Assembly: GCF_012277075.1 (NCBI RefSeq)
Contig: NZ_JAAXMT010000001.1
Span: forward strand, 1 to 64,000
From: Streptococcus alactolyticus
GTDB taxonomy: Bacteria > Bacillota > Bacilli > Lactobacillales > Streptococcaceae
Direction of reading: 5' to 3'
DNA length: 64,000 bases
Every line of letters begins with the position of its first letter. Position 1 is the stretch's first letter. Both the position numbers and the translations under genes were made by a program. The notes beneath the pieces were generated by a model. The model had not been told where the DNA came from, made no database searches, and was given only the letters and a program-made list of their open reading frames with translations. Below are positions 54,121-63,800 of the stretch, in pieces.

Positions 54121-54192
54121 ATGACAGTAAGAGTCACTTATCACAAATATTTTGCTAAAACCATTCATCCTAGACCTGCTTACGGTCGGTGA
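54121..54192 (+). CDS. Possible 23-residue peptide, unknown
   Basis: The ATG at 54121 has GAGGGGG 7 bp upstream. The 23 codons begin MTVRVTYHKYFA and end KTIHPRPAYGR: basic, with several tyrosines, no membrane segment. It lies on a short transcript from the promoter at 54083 to the terminator at 54308 (about 215 nt), so most of that RNA is untranslated. It may be a small protein, a leader peptide, or a chance ORF on a regulatory RNA. Confidence 0.35.
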   Translation: MTVRVTYHKYFAKTIHPRPAYGR

Positions 54193-54274
54193 GTTGCTGA
54201 CCTCTCCTTTTTGACATGACAAGGGCAGCGGAAAAACAACACCCATGATAAGACACCAAAGCCCATGGAATGGC

Positions 54275-54308
54275 AAAAAGCTCAGCTTGATTTAAGCTGA
54301 GCTTTTTT
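54275..54308. terminator. Bidirectional terminator between the short transcript and ansA
   Basis: AAAAAGCTCAGCTT and AAGCTGAGCTTTTT form a perfect 14-bp stem with a 5-nt loop; runs of A and T flank both sides. Confidence 0.9.
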
Positions 54309-54335
54309 GAGTGTCTTTTTGAAAAGATAAGCGGC

Positions 54336-55298
54336 CTAACCTTCAATGTAGTCTTTGAGGGCTTGCCCTTTCAAACCAGCGTTTAGAGCGATAAGGAGTT
54401 TTAAGCGCGCTTTTTGAGCGTTTAATTCCTTGACAAACATAACCCCTGCTTGGGCGAGTTGGACGCCACCGCCTTCGTAGGCATAAACAGGCTCCGCAAT
54501 CCCATTGAAACAACGTGATACCAAGACAACTGGGACATCTTGCTCGATGAGGTGCACGATTTCTTGGGCAGCGCGTGGTGGCACATTACCAGCTCCCAAG
54601 GCTTCAATCACGACTCCACAAACATTGTCAGGGTTAAGGAAACTGATGATACCATCTCCCCCCATCCCTGCATAGGCCTTGACAATTGGCACAGTTCCTG
54701 AAATATCAGTCAAATCAAAGCGAACACGCGTATCGGCCATTTTAAAGAATACAATATCGTGTTTCATGATAATGCCAAGTGGGCCGTGGATAGGTGTTTG
54801 GAAGGTTGATACGTTGGTCGTGTGTGTCTTGGTCACGTATTTAGCAGCGTGAATTTCATCGTTCATCACGACCAGTACCCCCTTGCCAATAGCATCGTCA
54901 TGGCTGGCTACACGAAGGGCGCTGAGGTAGTTGTACACCCCGTCACTTCCTAGTTCGTTTGACGAGCGCATGGCGCCTGTGATAACGATAGGAATATTAG
55001 GAATTTCCATGGTATCTAGGAAATAAGCCGTTTCTTCCAAGGTGTCTGTACCGTGGGTAATGACCACTCCGTCAAAATCCGCAGCTTTTTGCTTGATTTC
55101 TTGATAAAGCTGGAGCATGTGTTTAGGGGTGATGTGTGGGCTTGGGATATTAAAAAAATCAATTGCTGTCACTTCGATGTTATCAAGACTGACACCAATA
55201 TGATTCATAGGATTATCCGTATCTGGTCGAACATTACCCGCTTGATCAGCATGCATGGAAATTGTACCGCCTGTGTGCAAGACAAGGATTTTTTTCAT
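54336..55298 (-). CDS. ansA: L-asparaginase, type I-like
   Basis: 320 residues. It hydrolyses asparagine to aspartate and ammonia. The two catalytic threonine motifs are LHTGGTISM near 9-17 and VITHGTDTLEET near 80-91. There is no signal peptide, so it is cytoplasmic, as for type I enzymes. Divergent from the HAD hydrolase gene. Confidence 0.93.
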   Translation of the reverse strand: MKKILVLHTGGTISMHADQAGNVRPDTDNPMNHIGVSLDNIEVTAIDFFNIPSPHITPKHMLQLYQEIKQKAADFDGVVITHGTDTLEETAYFLDTMEIPNIPIVITGAMRSSNELGSDGVYNYLSALRVASHDDAIGKGVLVVMNDEIHAAKYVTKTHTTNVSTFQTPIHGPLGIIMKHDIVFFKMADTRVRFDLTDISGTVPIVKAYAGMGGDGIISFLNPDNVCGVVIEALGAGNVPPRAAQEIVHLIEQDVPVVLVSRCFNGIAEPVYAYEGGGVQLAQAGVMFVKELNAQKARLKLLIALNAGLKGQALKDYIEG

Positions 55299-55368
55299 TG
55301 TTCTAAAACTTCCTTCAAAAATGTGTTATAATCTATTTTAACATAAAGATGGAGAGCGAGAAACTGAT

Positions 55369-56775
55369 TTGGCGATAAAAGCAGTCTTTTTTGATATTGA
55401 TGGCACCCTGTTAAACGACCGAAAAAACGTCCAACAATCCACAAAAAAAGCCATTAACAATTTAAAAGAACAAGGAATTTTTGTCGGCGTGGCAACAGGT
55501 CGGGGACCAAGTTTTGTGCAGCCTTACCTTGAAAATCTGGGCTTGGATTTTGCAGTGACTTATAATGGGCAGTATATTTTCACGCGTGATGTGGTGGTTT
55601 ACCAAAATCCTTTGTCTGTGTCCACTGTTTACCGCATTATCCGTTATGCCAATGACAAGCGTCGCGAGATTTCTTTGGGGACAGCTTCGGGCTTGGTTGG
55701 CTCGCGTATTATTGACATGGGGACTAGCCGTTTTGGGCAAGTGGTGAGTTCGGTTGTTCCCAAGCAATGGGCAAAAGCAGTCGAGCGTAGTTTTAAACAC
55801 CTCATTCGTCGTTTCAAACCGCAAAATGTCAATGGCTTGCTGACCTTGATGCGCCGGCCCATTTATCAGGTGGTTTTGATTGCGACCGAGGACGAAACGG
55901 AAAACATTCAGAACCGTTTTCCACAGATTAAGGTAACGCGCAGCAGCCCTTATTCAGCGGATTTGATTTCTTACAACCAATCAAAAATACACGGCATTGA
56001 GCGTTTAGGCAAGCAATTTGGCTTTGATTTGTCTGAGGTAATGGCCTTTGGCGATTCTGACAATGATAAGGAAATGCTATCGGGTGTTGGTATCGGTGTC
56101 GCGATGGGAAATGCGGAAGCTTCTCTCAAAGACATTGCCCATTACACCACAGAAACCAACAATAACGACGGTATCTCAAAAGCTTTGGCTCACTTTGGCT
56201 TGATTCATCTAGAGCAAGAAGAAAGTTTTGATAGCCAAGACGAAAACTTCAACAAGGTGAAAATGTTCCACAAGGTCATGGATGGCACAACCTGCGAAAT
56301 GCCAAGAGTCTATGAAAATGAAGAGGCTAATCACCGTTCGGATTTCAAGGTCGAAGAAATCGTGGAATTTCTCTATGCGGCTAGTCATGGAGATGAGGCT
56401 ATCTTTAACGATTCGCTGGTCAAATTGCACGCGGCTATTGACAAGGCGGCACGCAAGGTAGAAAGCAAGGAACACCCTGAAACGCCTTTGGTTGGGCAAG
56501 TGGATGCCTTGACGGATTTGCTGTATTTGACCTATGGTTCATTTGTATTGATGGGTGTTGACCCTAAACCGTTATTTGACGCGGTTCATGAGGCTAATAT
56601 GGGCAAAGTTTTCCCTGACGGCAAGGCGCATTTTGACCCTATCACTCATAAAATTTTAAAACCAGATGATTGGGAAGAACGTTTTGCACCAGAACCAACC
56701 ATTCATCGGAAATTAAATCGACAAATTCAACACGCTTTTCAGCGCCAAAAAAATAACCAAGCTAAGACATCCTAA
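55369..56775 (+). CDS. Cof-type HAD phosphatase with C-terminal pyrophosphohydrolase-like domain
   Basis: 468 residues. The first part (about 1-275) is a Cof-type HAD phosphatase: nucleophile Asp in VFFDIDGTLL, later MAFGDSDNDKEML. The second part (about 300-440) is all-helical with FKVEEIVEFLYAASHGDE and VDALTDLLYLTYGSF, resembling the MazG/phosphoribosyl-ATP pyrophosphohydrolase fold. The combination suggests hydrolysis of a nucleotide or sugar phosphate in two steps, which is inference. The start is a TTG at 55369; no ATG or GTG fits near the ribosome binding site GGAGAGCGAG. Confidence 0.85.
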   Translation: MAIKAVFFDIDGTLLNDRKNVQQSTKKAINNLKEQGIFVGVATGRGPSFVQPYLENLGLDFAVTYNGQYIFTRDVVVYQNPLSVSTVYRIIRYANDKRREISLGTASGLVGSRIIDMGTSRFGQVVSSVVPKQWAKAVERSFKHLIRRFKPQNVNGLLTLMRRPIYQVVLIATEDETENIQNRFPQIKVTRSSPYSADLISYNQSKIHGIERLGKQFGFDLSEVMAFGDSDNDKEMLSGVGIGVAMGNAEASLKDIAHYTTETNNNDGISKALAHFGLIHLEQEESFDSQDENFNKVKMFHKVMDGTTCEMPRVYENEEANHRSDFKVEEIVEFLYAASHGDEAIFNDSLVKLHAAIDKAARKVESKEHPETPLVGQVDALTDLLYLTYGSFVLMGVDPKPLFDAVHEANMGKVFPDGKAHFDPITHKILKPDDWEERFAPEPTIHRKLNRQIQHAFQRQKNNQAKTS

Positions 56776-56787
56776 GCTTGGTTTTTT
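56757..56787 (+). terminator. Terminator of the HAD hydrolase gene
   Basis: CCAAGCT and AGCTTGG pair with an 11-nt loop and six T follow. Confidence 0.85.
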
Positions 56788-56794
56788 CGTATGC

Positions 56795-56820
56795 AAAAAG
56801 ACCTAGTCGCAAAAACTAGG
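56795..56820 (-). terminator. Terminator of uspA
   Basis: CCTAGT and ACTAGG pair; on the minus strand TCTTTTT follows. Confidence 0.75.
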
Positions 56821-56838
56821 CCGAGTTCAGTTGTCCTT

Positions 56839-57291
56839 TTAGAAAGTCTTTTGGCTATCACGCACGACCAACAAGTCCACTTTAGCATGGCGCATGATGT
56901 ATTCTGATGATGAACCGATAAGCAAGCGTTCAAAGGTATTAAGACCAGTCGCCCCTACCATAATCAAATCCACCTTTTCTTTATCAGGAATATCACGCGC
57001 AAGAAGGGTCTTAGGATTACCAAATTCAATGACTTGTTTGACTTTTTCAATCCCTCTTTCATGGGCTTTCTTTTCAAAACCTTCCAAAACACCCTTAGCT
57101 TCTTCTTCTAATTGTTCGTAGATGTAAGTGTCAAAGGTCGCAATGCTTTGTAGGGCACGTGTGTCAATGACGTGTGTCAAGATCAATTCAGCCTTGTTAC
57201 GCAAAGCAACGTTTACCCCTTTTTCAAAAGCTAACTCAGATTCGTAAGAACCATCAACCGCAATCATAATTCGTTCATAATGTTGTGACAT
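56839..57291 (-). CDS. Universal stress protein, UspA family
   Basis: 150 residues with the usual nucleotide-binding alpha/beta fold. The start YERIMIAVDGSYESELAFEKG and the ATP-binding motif MVGATGLNTFERLLIGSSSEYI (G-2x-G-9x-GS) are both present. The ATG at 57291 follows GGAGG; the longer frame from 57384 lacks a site and adds 31 atypical residues. Roles in general stress survival are known for the family. Confidence 0.92.
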   Translation of the reverse strand: MSQHYERIMIAVDGSYESELAFEKGVNVALRNKAELILTHVIDTRALQSIATFDTYIYEQLEEEAKGVLEGFEKKAHERGIEKVKQVIEFGNPKTLLARDIPDKEKVDLIMVGATGLNTFERLLIGSSSEYIMRHAKVDLLVVRDSQKTF

Positions 57292-57612
57292 AACTGCCTC
57301 CTTAATTATGTTAACCAAAGAATAAAAAGATAACATTTCCCTCATTCCTATGAGATATAAAGTGATATGCAGGACAATAGGCACCTAAATGGCCTAAACT
57401 ATGAATATCCTCACATTCATTATACTCCTTTTTATGTGAAATTGAAAACGTTTGAGTATTTTTCTGAATTCTTTTTATCTTAACAGAAAACCATTCAGAA
57501 AAAGCAGAGTTTATCAGAGCCTTTTTCACACAAGAAAATTTACCTTTAGAATCGTTAGAGAATTGAAAATTTAAGGCGGAAAGTTTATAATATTGGCAAC
57601 GAGGTAAATTCT
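57292..57612. other. Intergenic region between uspA and the aminotransferase gene
   Basis: 321 bp, AT-rich, no ORF I would support. TTGAAAACGTTTGA (57442-57455) is a LacI-type palindrome that matches the cre consensus only in its left part and centre. TATAAT at 57587-57592 probably serves the aminotransferase gene, without an obvious -35 box. Confidence 0.4.
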
Positions 57613-58827
57613 ATGAAAACATTTGACAAATCTTCAAAGCTAGAACACGTTGCTTATGATATTCGCGGTCCCATTTTAGACGAAGCCAATCGCATGATGG
57701 CAAATGGCGAAAAAATTCTCCGTCTAAACACAGGGAATCCAGCAGAATTTGGATTTACAGCCCCTGACGAGGTCATTCGCGATTTAATTGTCAATGCCCG
57801 TAATAGTGAAGCCTATTCAGACAGTAAAGGGATTTTCTCGGCACGTAAAGCCATTATGCAATACTGTCAGCTAAAAGGTTTTCCACATGTGGATATCGAT
57901 GATATTTACCTAGGCAATGGGGTTTCTGAAATGATTTCCATCTCTTTACAAGCTCTTTTGGACGATGGTGATGAGGTCTTGGTGCCAATGCCTGATTACC
58001 CTTTGTGGACAGCTTGCATTAGTTTGGCGGGTGGAAATGCCGTTCATTACCGTTGTGACGAACAAGCCGATTGGTATCCTGATATTGATGATATCAAATC
58101 AAAAATCACATCAAATACCAAAGCCATCGTTGTCATCAACCCAAACAACCCAACAGGAGCCTTGTATTCTGAGGACTTGTTGAAAGAGATTGTGGAAATT
58201 GCTCGCCAAAATGATTTGATTATTTTCGCGGATGAAATCTATGATCGTCTTGTGATGGACGGGCAAAAACACACGGCTATTGCTAGCTTGGCACCAGATG
58301 TTTTCTGTGTTTCAATGAATGGTTTGTCAAAATCACACCGCATCTGTGGTTTCCGTGTGGGATGGATGGTGCTCTCAGGACCAAAAGCCAATGTACGCGG
58401 TTATATCGAAGGGCTTAATATGTTAGCCAATATGCGTCTATGTGCCAATGTTCTTGGGCAACACGTGGTGCAAACGTCACTCGGCGGTTATCAGTCAGTG
58501 GATGAATTATTGATGCCAGGTGGTCGTATCTACGAACAACGCAACTTTATTTACAAGGCTGTCAACGAAGTTCCAGGCTTGTCTGCGGTCAAACCAACTG
58601 CTGGACTCTACATTTTCCCTAAAATTGACCGCGAGATGTACCGCATCGATGACGACGAACAATTCTGCTTGGAATTGCTCAAACAAGAAAAAGTCATGCT
58701 CGTGCCAGGTAAAGGCTTTAACTGGACCGAACCTGACCATTTCCGTATCGTTTATTTGCCACGAGTGGAAGAATTAGCAGAAGTTCAAGCCAAATTAACC
58801 CGCGTCTTAAGTCAATACCGACGCTAA
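57613..58827 (+). CDS. alaT: PLP-dependent aminotransferase, alanine aminotransferase-like
   Basis: 404 residues of the fold type I aminotransferases. The PLP lysine is in SMNGLSKSHRICGFRVGW near 238; the conserved NPNNPTG is near 178 and the substrate-binding Arg in FRIVYLPR near the end. The start ISKLEHVAYDIRGP-like segment (SKLEHVAYDIRGPILDEA) and length match the AlaT/YugH-type group found next to codY in streptococci. It likely makes alanine from pyruvate and glutamate; aspartate activity cannot be ruled out. Confidence 0.88.
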   Translation: MKTFDKSSKLEHVAYDIRGPILDEANRMMANGEKILRLNTGNPAEFGFTAPDEVIRDLIVNARNSEAYSDSKGIFSARKAIMQYCQLKGFPHVDIDDIYLGNGVSEMISISLQALLDDGDEVLVPMPDYPLWTACISLAGGNAVHYRCDEQADWYPDIDDIKSKITSNTKAIVVINPNNPTGALYSEDLLKEIVEIARQNDLIIFADEIYDRLVMDGQKHTAIASLAPDVFCVSMNGLSKSHRICGFRVGWMVLSGPKANVRGYIEGLNMLANMRLCANVLGQHVVQTSLGGYQSVDELLMPGGRIYEQRNFIYKAVNEVPGLSAVKPTAGLYIFPKIDREMYRIDDDEQFCLELLKQEKVMLVPGKGFNWTEPDHFRIVYLPRVEELAEVQAKLTRVLSQYRR

Positions 58828-58921
58828 TAAAGGTATAGGTTTTTTCCTTAATTATAAGGAGAAAACCTTATTTTTTGCGGTTTAAAAGCTGAGAAAAAAG
58901 AGAAGAGTCAGAAGATAAAGG

Positions 58922-58967
58922 AATTTTCAGATAATTATTTGCAAAATAAGAACACCTCTGATATAAT
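58922..58967 (+). promoter_or_regulatory. CodY box and promoter of codY
   Basis: AATTTTCAGATAATT (58922-58936) differs from the CodY box AATTTTCWGAAAATT at one position. The promoter TTGCAA (58939-58944), 17 bp, TATAAT (58962-58967) follows at once. CodY bound here would block its own promoter. Confidence 0.8.
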
Positions 58968-58998
58968 TGTAACGCAACTAAAGCAAAGGAAGTAAAAC

Positions 58999-59787
58999 AT
59001 GCCGAATTTATTAGAAAAAACACGTAAAATTACATCAATTCTACAACGGTCAGTGGACCATTTGGATGCTGAATTACCTTATAATGCTATGGCATCTAAA
59101 TTAGCTGATATTATTGATTGTAATGCTTGTATCATCAACGGAGGAGGAACCCTTCTTGGTTATGCAATGAAGTATAAAACCAATACTGACCGTGTTGAGG
59201 AATTTTTTGAAACCAAACAATTTCCAGAAGGCTATGTAAAAGCGGCGAGTCGTGTCTATGATACAGAAGCAAACCTATCTGTCGATAACGAATTAACGAT
59301 TTTCCCAGTTGAATCAAAAGATATTTACCCAGATGGTCTAACCACCATTGCACCAATATACGGAGGCGGTATGCGCCTTGGAACGCTAATTATTTGGCGT
59401 AACGATAAAGAATTCTTAGAAGATGATTTGATTCTTGTCGAAATTGCCTCAACCGTAGTGGGGATTCAATTGCTCAACCTTCAAACAGAAAATCTAGAAG
59501 AAACGATTCGTAAACAAACCGCTATCAACATGGCGATTAACACCTTATCTTATTCTGAAATGAAAGCTGTTTCAGCCATTTTGGGTGAATTGGATGGTAC
59601 AGAAGGTCGTTTGACGGCGTCAGTCATTGCAGACCGTATTGGTATTACCCGTTCTGTTATTGTAAATGCCTTGCGTAAGCTAGAGTCTGCAGGTATCATT
59701 GAAAGCCGTTCATTGGGAATGAAGGGAACTTATCTCAAAGTCATCAATGAAGGTATTTTTGACAAATTAAAGGAATATAACTATTAA
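58999..59787 (+). CDS. codY: Global nutritional repressor CodY
   Basis: 262 residues, full length. CodY senses branched-chain amino acids (and GTP in some genera; streptococcal CodY responds to the amino acids) and represses amino-acid uptake and synthesis genes. The GAF domain (about 1-155) is followed by the winged helix (about 170-260) with [26 protein letters not shown]. It shares one base with the start of the next gene (TAATG). Confidence 0.97.
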   Translation: MPNLLEKTRKITSILQRSVDHLDAELPYNAMASKLADIIDCNACIINGGGTLLGYAMKYKTNTDRVEEFFETKQFPEGYVKAASRVYDTEANLSVDNELTIFPVESKDIYPDGLTTIAPIYGGGMRLGTLIIWRNDKEFLEDDLILVEIASTVVGIQLLNLQTENLEETIRKQTAINMAINTLSYSEMKAVSAILGELDGTEGRLTASVIADRIGITRSVIVNALRKLESAGIIESRSLGMKGTYLKVINEGIFDKLKEYNY

Positions 59788-60335
59788 TGACAAGAGCCTT
59801 AATTTCGATTGATTACACGAAAGACTTTGTCGCTGATGATGGAAAATTGACGGCAGGAAAGCCTGCTCAAGTCATTGAAGAAGCTATTGCTCGCATCACC
59901 AAGGAAGCCTATGAGGCAGGGGATTATATCTTTTTTGCCATTGATGGGCACGATGAAGGTGATGTCTTTCACCCAGAAACCAAGTTGTTCCCACCACACA
60001 ATATCAAGGGAACCGATGGGCGTGATTTATACGGTCAATTAGCCAATGTGTATGCAACCATCAAAGAAGACAACCGTGTCTTTTGGATGGACAAACGCCA
60101 TTATTCTGCCTTTTCTGGGACGGATTTGGATATTCGTTTGCGCGAACGCGGGGTTAAAACCCTTGCTTTGACAGGTGTTTTGACGGATATTTGTGTTCTT
60201 CATACGGCTATTGATGCCTATAATTTGGGGTATGACATCGAAGTTTATGCGGATGCCGTAGCCAGTCTAACGGAAGAAAACCATCAGTTTGCCCTCAACC
60301 ATTTTAAGAATGTTTTGGGTGCAAAAGTGATTTAA
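59787..60335 (+). CDS. pncA: Cysteine hydrolase, nicotinamidase-like
   Basis: 182 residues of the isochorismatase-like family. The catalytic triad is visible: Asp in LISIDYTKDF, Lys in WMDKRHYSAF and Cys in LTDICVLHTA. The metal site DGHDEGDVFH fits nicotinamidases, which turn nicotinamide into nicotinate for NAD recycling. Coupled to codY by a one-base overlap. Confidence 0.88.
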   Translation: MTRALISIDYTKDFVADDGKLTAGKPAQVIEEAIARITKEAYEAGDYIFFAIDGHDEGDVFHPETKLFPPHNIKGTDGRDLYGQLANVYATIKEDNRVFWMDKRHYSAFSGTDLDIRLRERGVKTLALTGVLTDICVLHTAIDAYNLGYDIEVYADAVASLTEENHQFALNHFKNVLGAKVI

Positions 60336-60342
60336 AACAAGG

Positions 60343-60369
60343 AAAGAAGTGGGAAGGCACTTCTTTTTT
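60343..60369 (+). terminator. Terminator of codY-pncA
   Basis: AAAGAAGTG and CACTTCTTT pair with a 6-nt loop, with a run of six T. Confidence 0.85.
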
Positions 60370-60456
60370 CATGTAAAAGCACCTTAAATTATGGTATAAT
60401 TTTAAGGACTGTATTGTCATTTAGGTTATGATTCTAATTGATCAAGGAGAAAAGAG

Positions 60457-60759
60457 ATGAAAATTTCTGAAGAAGAAGTTCGTCATGTGGCTGAATTGTC
60501 AAAATTGTCCTTTTCTGAAGCAGAAACATCAGAATTTGCGACAACGTTGTCTAAAATTGTCGATATGGTAGAACTCTTAAACGAAGTGGATACAGATGGG
60601 GTTCCTGTCACGACAACAATGGCGGATCGTAAAACCGTTATGCGTGAAGATGTGGCGGTGGCTGGTGATGACCGCGATGAACTCTTTAAAAATGTGCCTC
60701 AATCAGAGAACTACTACATTAAAGTTCCTGCTATCTTGGAAGACGGAGGAGATGCTTAA
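60457..60759 (+). CDS. gatC: Asp/Glu-tRNA amidotransferase subunit C
   Basis: 100 residues. GatC holds GatA and GatB together in the enzyme that converts Glu-tRNA(Gln) and Asp-tRNA(Asn) to the amidated forms. The start [20 protein letters not shown] is typical. An extended -10 promoter (TGGTATAAT, 60394-60402) lies upstream. Its stop overlaps the gatA start. Confidence 0.96.
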   Translation: MKISEEEVRHVAELSKLSFSEAETSEFATTLSKIVDMVELLNEVDTDGVPVTTTMADRKTVMREDVAVAGDDRDELFKNVPQSENYYIKVPAILEDGGDA

Positions 60760-62225
60760 TGTCATTTAATAGCAAATCAATTGACGAGTTGCACAATCTT
60801 CTTGTCAACAAAGAAATCTCAGCGGTTGAATTGACCAAAGCAACCCTAGACGATATTAAAGAACGCGAATCAGCAGTTGATTCGTTCATTACGGTGGCGG
60901 AAGAATCTGCCCTTGCACAAGCTGCAGCGATTGACGAAAAAGGAATTGACGCTGATAACGTGATGTCAGGAATTCCTTTGGCGGTCAAAGATAATATTTC
61001 AACACGCGGTATCTTGACAACGGCTGCGTCTAAAATGCTTTACAACTACGAACCTATTTTTGATGCGACAGCTGTTGAAAAAGTTTACGGAAAAGACATG
61101 ATTGTTATCGGTAAGACTAACATGGACGAATTTGCCATGGGTGGTTCAACCGAAACTTCTTATTTTAAAAAGACTAAAAATGCTTGGGATCACAGCAAGG
61201 TGCCAGGTGGTTCATCAGGTGGTTCTGCTACTGCAGTTGCTTCAGGTCAAGTGCGTTTGTCACTTGGATCTGATACAGGTGGTTCTATCCGCCAACCCGC
61301 TGCCTTCAATGGTGTTGTTGGATTGAAACCAACCTATGGACGCGTGTCACGTTTTGGCTTGATTGCTTTTGGTAGCTCGCTCGACCAAATCGGACCATTT
61401 GCTCCAACTGTCAAAGAAAATGCCCAATTGTTGAATGTCATCGCTGGAAACGATGTTAAAGATTCAACATCATCAAACCGTGAAGTAGCTGACTTTACAG
61501 CTAAAATTGGTCAAGACATCAAGGGCATGAAAATTGCCTTGCCAAAAGAATACCTTGGTGAAGGTATCGACCCTGAAGTGAAAGAAACTATTCTTAACGC
61601 TGCGAAACACTTTGAAAAACTGGGTGCGACGGTTGAAGAAGTGAGCTTGCCACATAGCAAGTACGGTGTTGCGGTATACTACATCATCGCTTCATCAGAA
61701 GCTTCATCAAACTTGCAACGTTTTGACGGTATTCGTTATGGTTACCGCACTGAAAATTACAACAATCTTGACGATATTTATGTCAACACACGTAGCGAAG
61801 GTTTTGGTGACGAAGTAAAACGCCGTATCATGCTTGGTACTTTTAGCTTGTCATCAGGTTACTACGACGCTTATTTCAAAAAAGCGGGTCAAGTGCGTAC
61901 CTTGATTATCCGTGATTTTGACAATATTTTTGCGGATTACGATTTGATTTTGGGGCCAACTTCTCCAAGCGTTGCCTTTGATTTGGATAGTTTAAACCAT
62001 GACCCTGTTGCTATGTATTTGGCAGATATTTTAACAATTCCTGTCAACTTAGCAGGGCTTCCAGGTATTTCAATTCCTGCTGGTTTTGCCCACGGCCTTC
62101 CGGTTGGTATGCAATTAATCGGTCCAAAATACAGTGAAGAAACTATTTATCAAGCTGCTGCGGCCTTTGAAGCAACAACAGATTATCACAAACAACAACC
62201 CGTTATTTTTGGAGGTGAGGACTAA
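60759..62225 (+). CDS. gatA: Asp/Glu-tRNA amidotransferase subunit A
   Basis: 488 residues, an amidase-signature enzyme that frees ammonia from glutamine. The Ser-cisSer-Lys triad is visible: Lys in LAVKDNI near 77, and the serines in [13 protein letters not shown] and [11 protein letters not shown] near 150-180. Overlaps gatC and gatB by one base each. Confidence 0.97.
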   Translation: MSFNSKSIDELHNLLVNKEISAVELTKATLDDIKERESAVDSFITVAEESALAQAAAIDEKGIDADNVMSGIPLAVKDNISTRGILTTAASKMLYNYEPIFDATAVEKVYGKDMIVIGKTNMDEFAMGGSTETSYFKKTKNAWDHSKVPGGSSGGSATAVASGQVRLSLGSDTGGSIRQPAAFNGVVGLKPTYGRVSRFGLIAFGSSLDQIGPFAPTVKENAQLLNVIAGNDVKDSTSSNREVADFTAKIGQDIKGMKIALPKEYLGEGIDPEVKETILNAAKHFEKLGATVEEVSLPHSKYGVAVYYIIASSEASSNLQRFDGIRYGYRTENYNNLDDIYVNTRSEGFGDEVKRRIMLGTFSLSSGYYDAYFKKAGQVRTLIIRDFDNIFADYDLILGPTSPSVAFDLDSLNHDPVAMYLADILTIPVNLAGLPGISIPAGFAHGLPVGMQLIGPKYSEETIYQAAAAFEATTDYHKQQPVIFGGED

Positions 62226-63667
62226 TGAACTTTGAAACTGTCATTGGACTTGAAGTCCACGTTGAGTTAAATACCAATTCAAAGATTTTTTCACCAACCT
62301 CAGCCCACTTTGGTAATGAGCAAAATGCCAACACCAATGTTATCGACTGGTCATTCCCTGGGGTCTTGCCAGTGATGAATAAAGGGGTAATTGATGCTGG
62401 TATCAAGGCTGCTTTGGCTCTGAACATGGATATTCACCAAAATATGCACTTTGACCGCAAAAACTATTTCTATCCTGATAATCCAAAAGCCTACCAAATT
62501 TCACAATTTGATGAACCAATTGGCTACAACGGTTGGATTGAGATTGAATTAGAAGACGGATCAACCAAGAAAATCCGTATCGAGCGTGCGCACTTGGAAG
62601 AAGATGCTGGTAAAAACACGCACGGAACAGACGGTTATTCTTACGTTGACCTCAACCGTCAAGGTGTGCCATTGATTGAAATCGTGTCAGAAGCTGATAT
62701 GCGTTCGCCAGAAGAAGCCTATGCTTATTTGACCGCCTTGAAAGAAGTTATCCAATACACAGGCATTTCTGATGTGAAAATGGAAGAAGGTTCGATGCGT
62801 GTGGATGCCAATATCTCTCTTCGCCCTTACGGTCAAGAGGCTTTTGGTGTCAAAACCGAATTGAAGAACTTGAACTCATTTAATAACGTGCGTAAAGGGC
62901 TTATTTACGAGCAAAAACGCCAAGCCCAAGTCTTGCGTTCAGGTGGTGAAATCCAACAAGAAACCCGTCGTTATGATGAAGCAACTGGGGAAACCATTTT
63001 GATGCGTGTCAAGGAGGGGTCATCAGATTACCGTTACTTCCCAGAGCCAGACCTACCTCTTTTTGAAATTTCAGATGAGTGGATTGATACTGTTCGTGGC
63101 ACCTTGCCAGAATTTCCAAAAGACCGTCGTGCCAAATACATCAATATCTTTGGCTTGAGTGCCTACGATGCGGCGCAATTAACAGCAACAAAACAAACGT
63201 CTGATTTCTTTGAAAGTGCCGTAGCTCTTGGCGGTGATGCTAAACAAGTGTCTAACTGGCTACAAGGGGAAGTCGCTCAATTCTTAAACAGCGAAAACAA
63301 AACCCTTTCAGAGATTTCATTGACCCCTGAAAACCTTGTTGAAATGTTGGCTATCATTGCAGATGGTACCATTTCATCAAAAATCGCCAAAAAAGTCTTT
63401 GTTCATTTGGCTAAAAACGGTGGTTCAGCACGTGCATACGTTGAAGAAGCCGGTTTGGTGCAAATTTCTGATCCAGCTGTGCTCATTCCAATTATCCACC
63501 AAGTCTTTGAAGACAATGAAGCTGCGGTTGCGGACTTCAAGTCAGGCAAACGCAATGCCGACAAAGCTTTTACAGGATTCTTGATGAAAGCCACAAAAGG
63601 AAAAGCCAACCCACAAGTTGCCCTTAAACTCTTGGCACAAGAATTGGTGAAACTAAAAGAAGACTAA
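62225..63667 (+). CDS. gatB: Asp/Glu-tRNA amidotransferase subunit B
   Basis: 480 residues. The kinase/amidation subunit that binds the tRNA. Landmarks: [19 protein letters not shown] at the start, [19 protein letters not shown] near 80, [15 protein letters not shown] near 145, and the YqeY-like tail (about 405-480). Confidence 0.97.
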   Translation: MNFETVIGLEVHVELNTNSKIFSPTSAHFGNEQNANTNVIDWSFPGVLPVMNKGVIDAGIKAALALNMDIHQNMHFDRKNYFYPDNPKAYQISQFDEPIGYNGWIEIELEDGSTKKIRIERAHLEEDAGKNTHGTDGYSYVDLNRQGVPLIEIVSEADMRSPEEAYAYLTALKEVIQYTGISDVKMEEGSMRVDANISLRPYGQEAFGVKTELKNLNSFNNVRKGLIYEQKRQAQVLRSGGEIQQETRRYDEATGETILMRVKEGSSDYRYFPEPDLPLFEISDEWIDTVRGTLPEFPKDRRAKYINIFGLSAYDAAQLTATKQTSDFFESAVALGGDAKQVSNWLQGEVAQFLNSENKTLSEISLTPENLVEMLAIIADGTISSKIAKKVFVHLAKNGGSARAYVEEAGLVQISDPAVLIPIIHQVFEDNEAAVADFKSGKRNADKAFTGFLMKATKGKANPQVALKLLAQELVKLKED

Positions 63668-63672
63668 GGGGC

Positions 63673-63702
63673 AAAAAGTCCAATTATTTTGGGCTTTTTT
63701 TT
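63673..63702 (+). terminator. Terminator of gatCAB
   Basis: AAAAAGTCCAA and TTGGGCTTTTT pair with a 5-nt loop and a long T-run. Confidence 0.85.
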
Positions 63703-63800
63703 ACCCTTTTTTAACAAGTATTGTCAGAAAAGGGATATCGCCTTGGCAGGAATTGTGCTATACTGATAGCCGAAATGACTTTTTGTGGAGTGGAGCTGAG

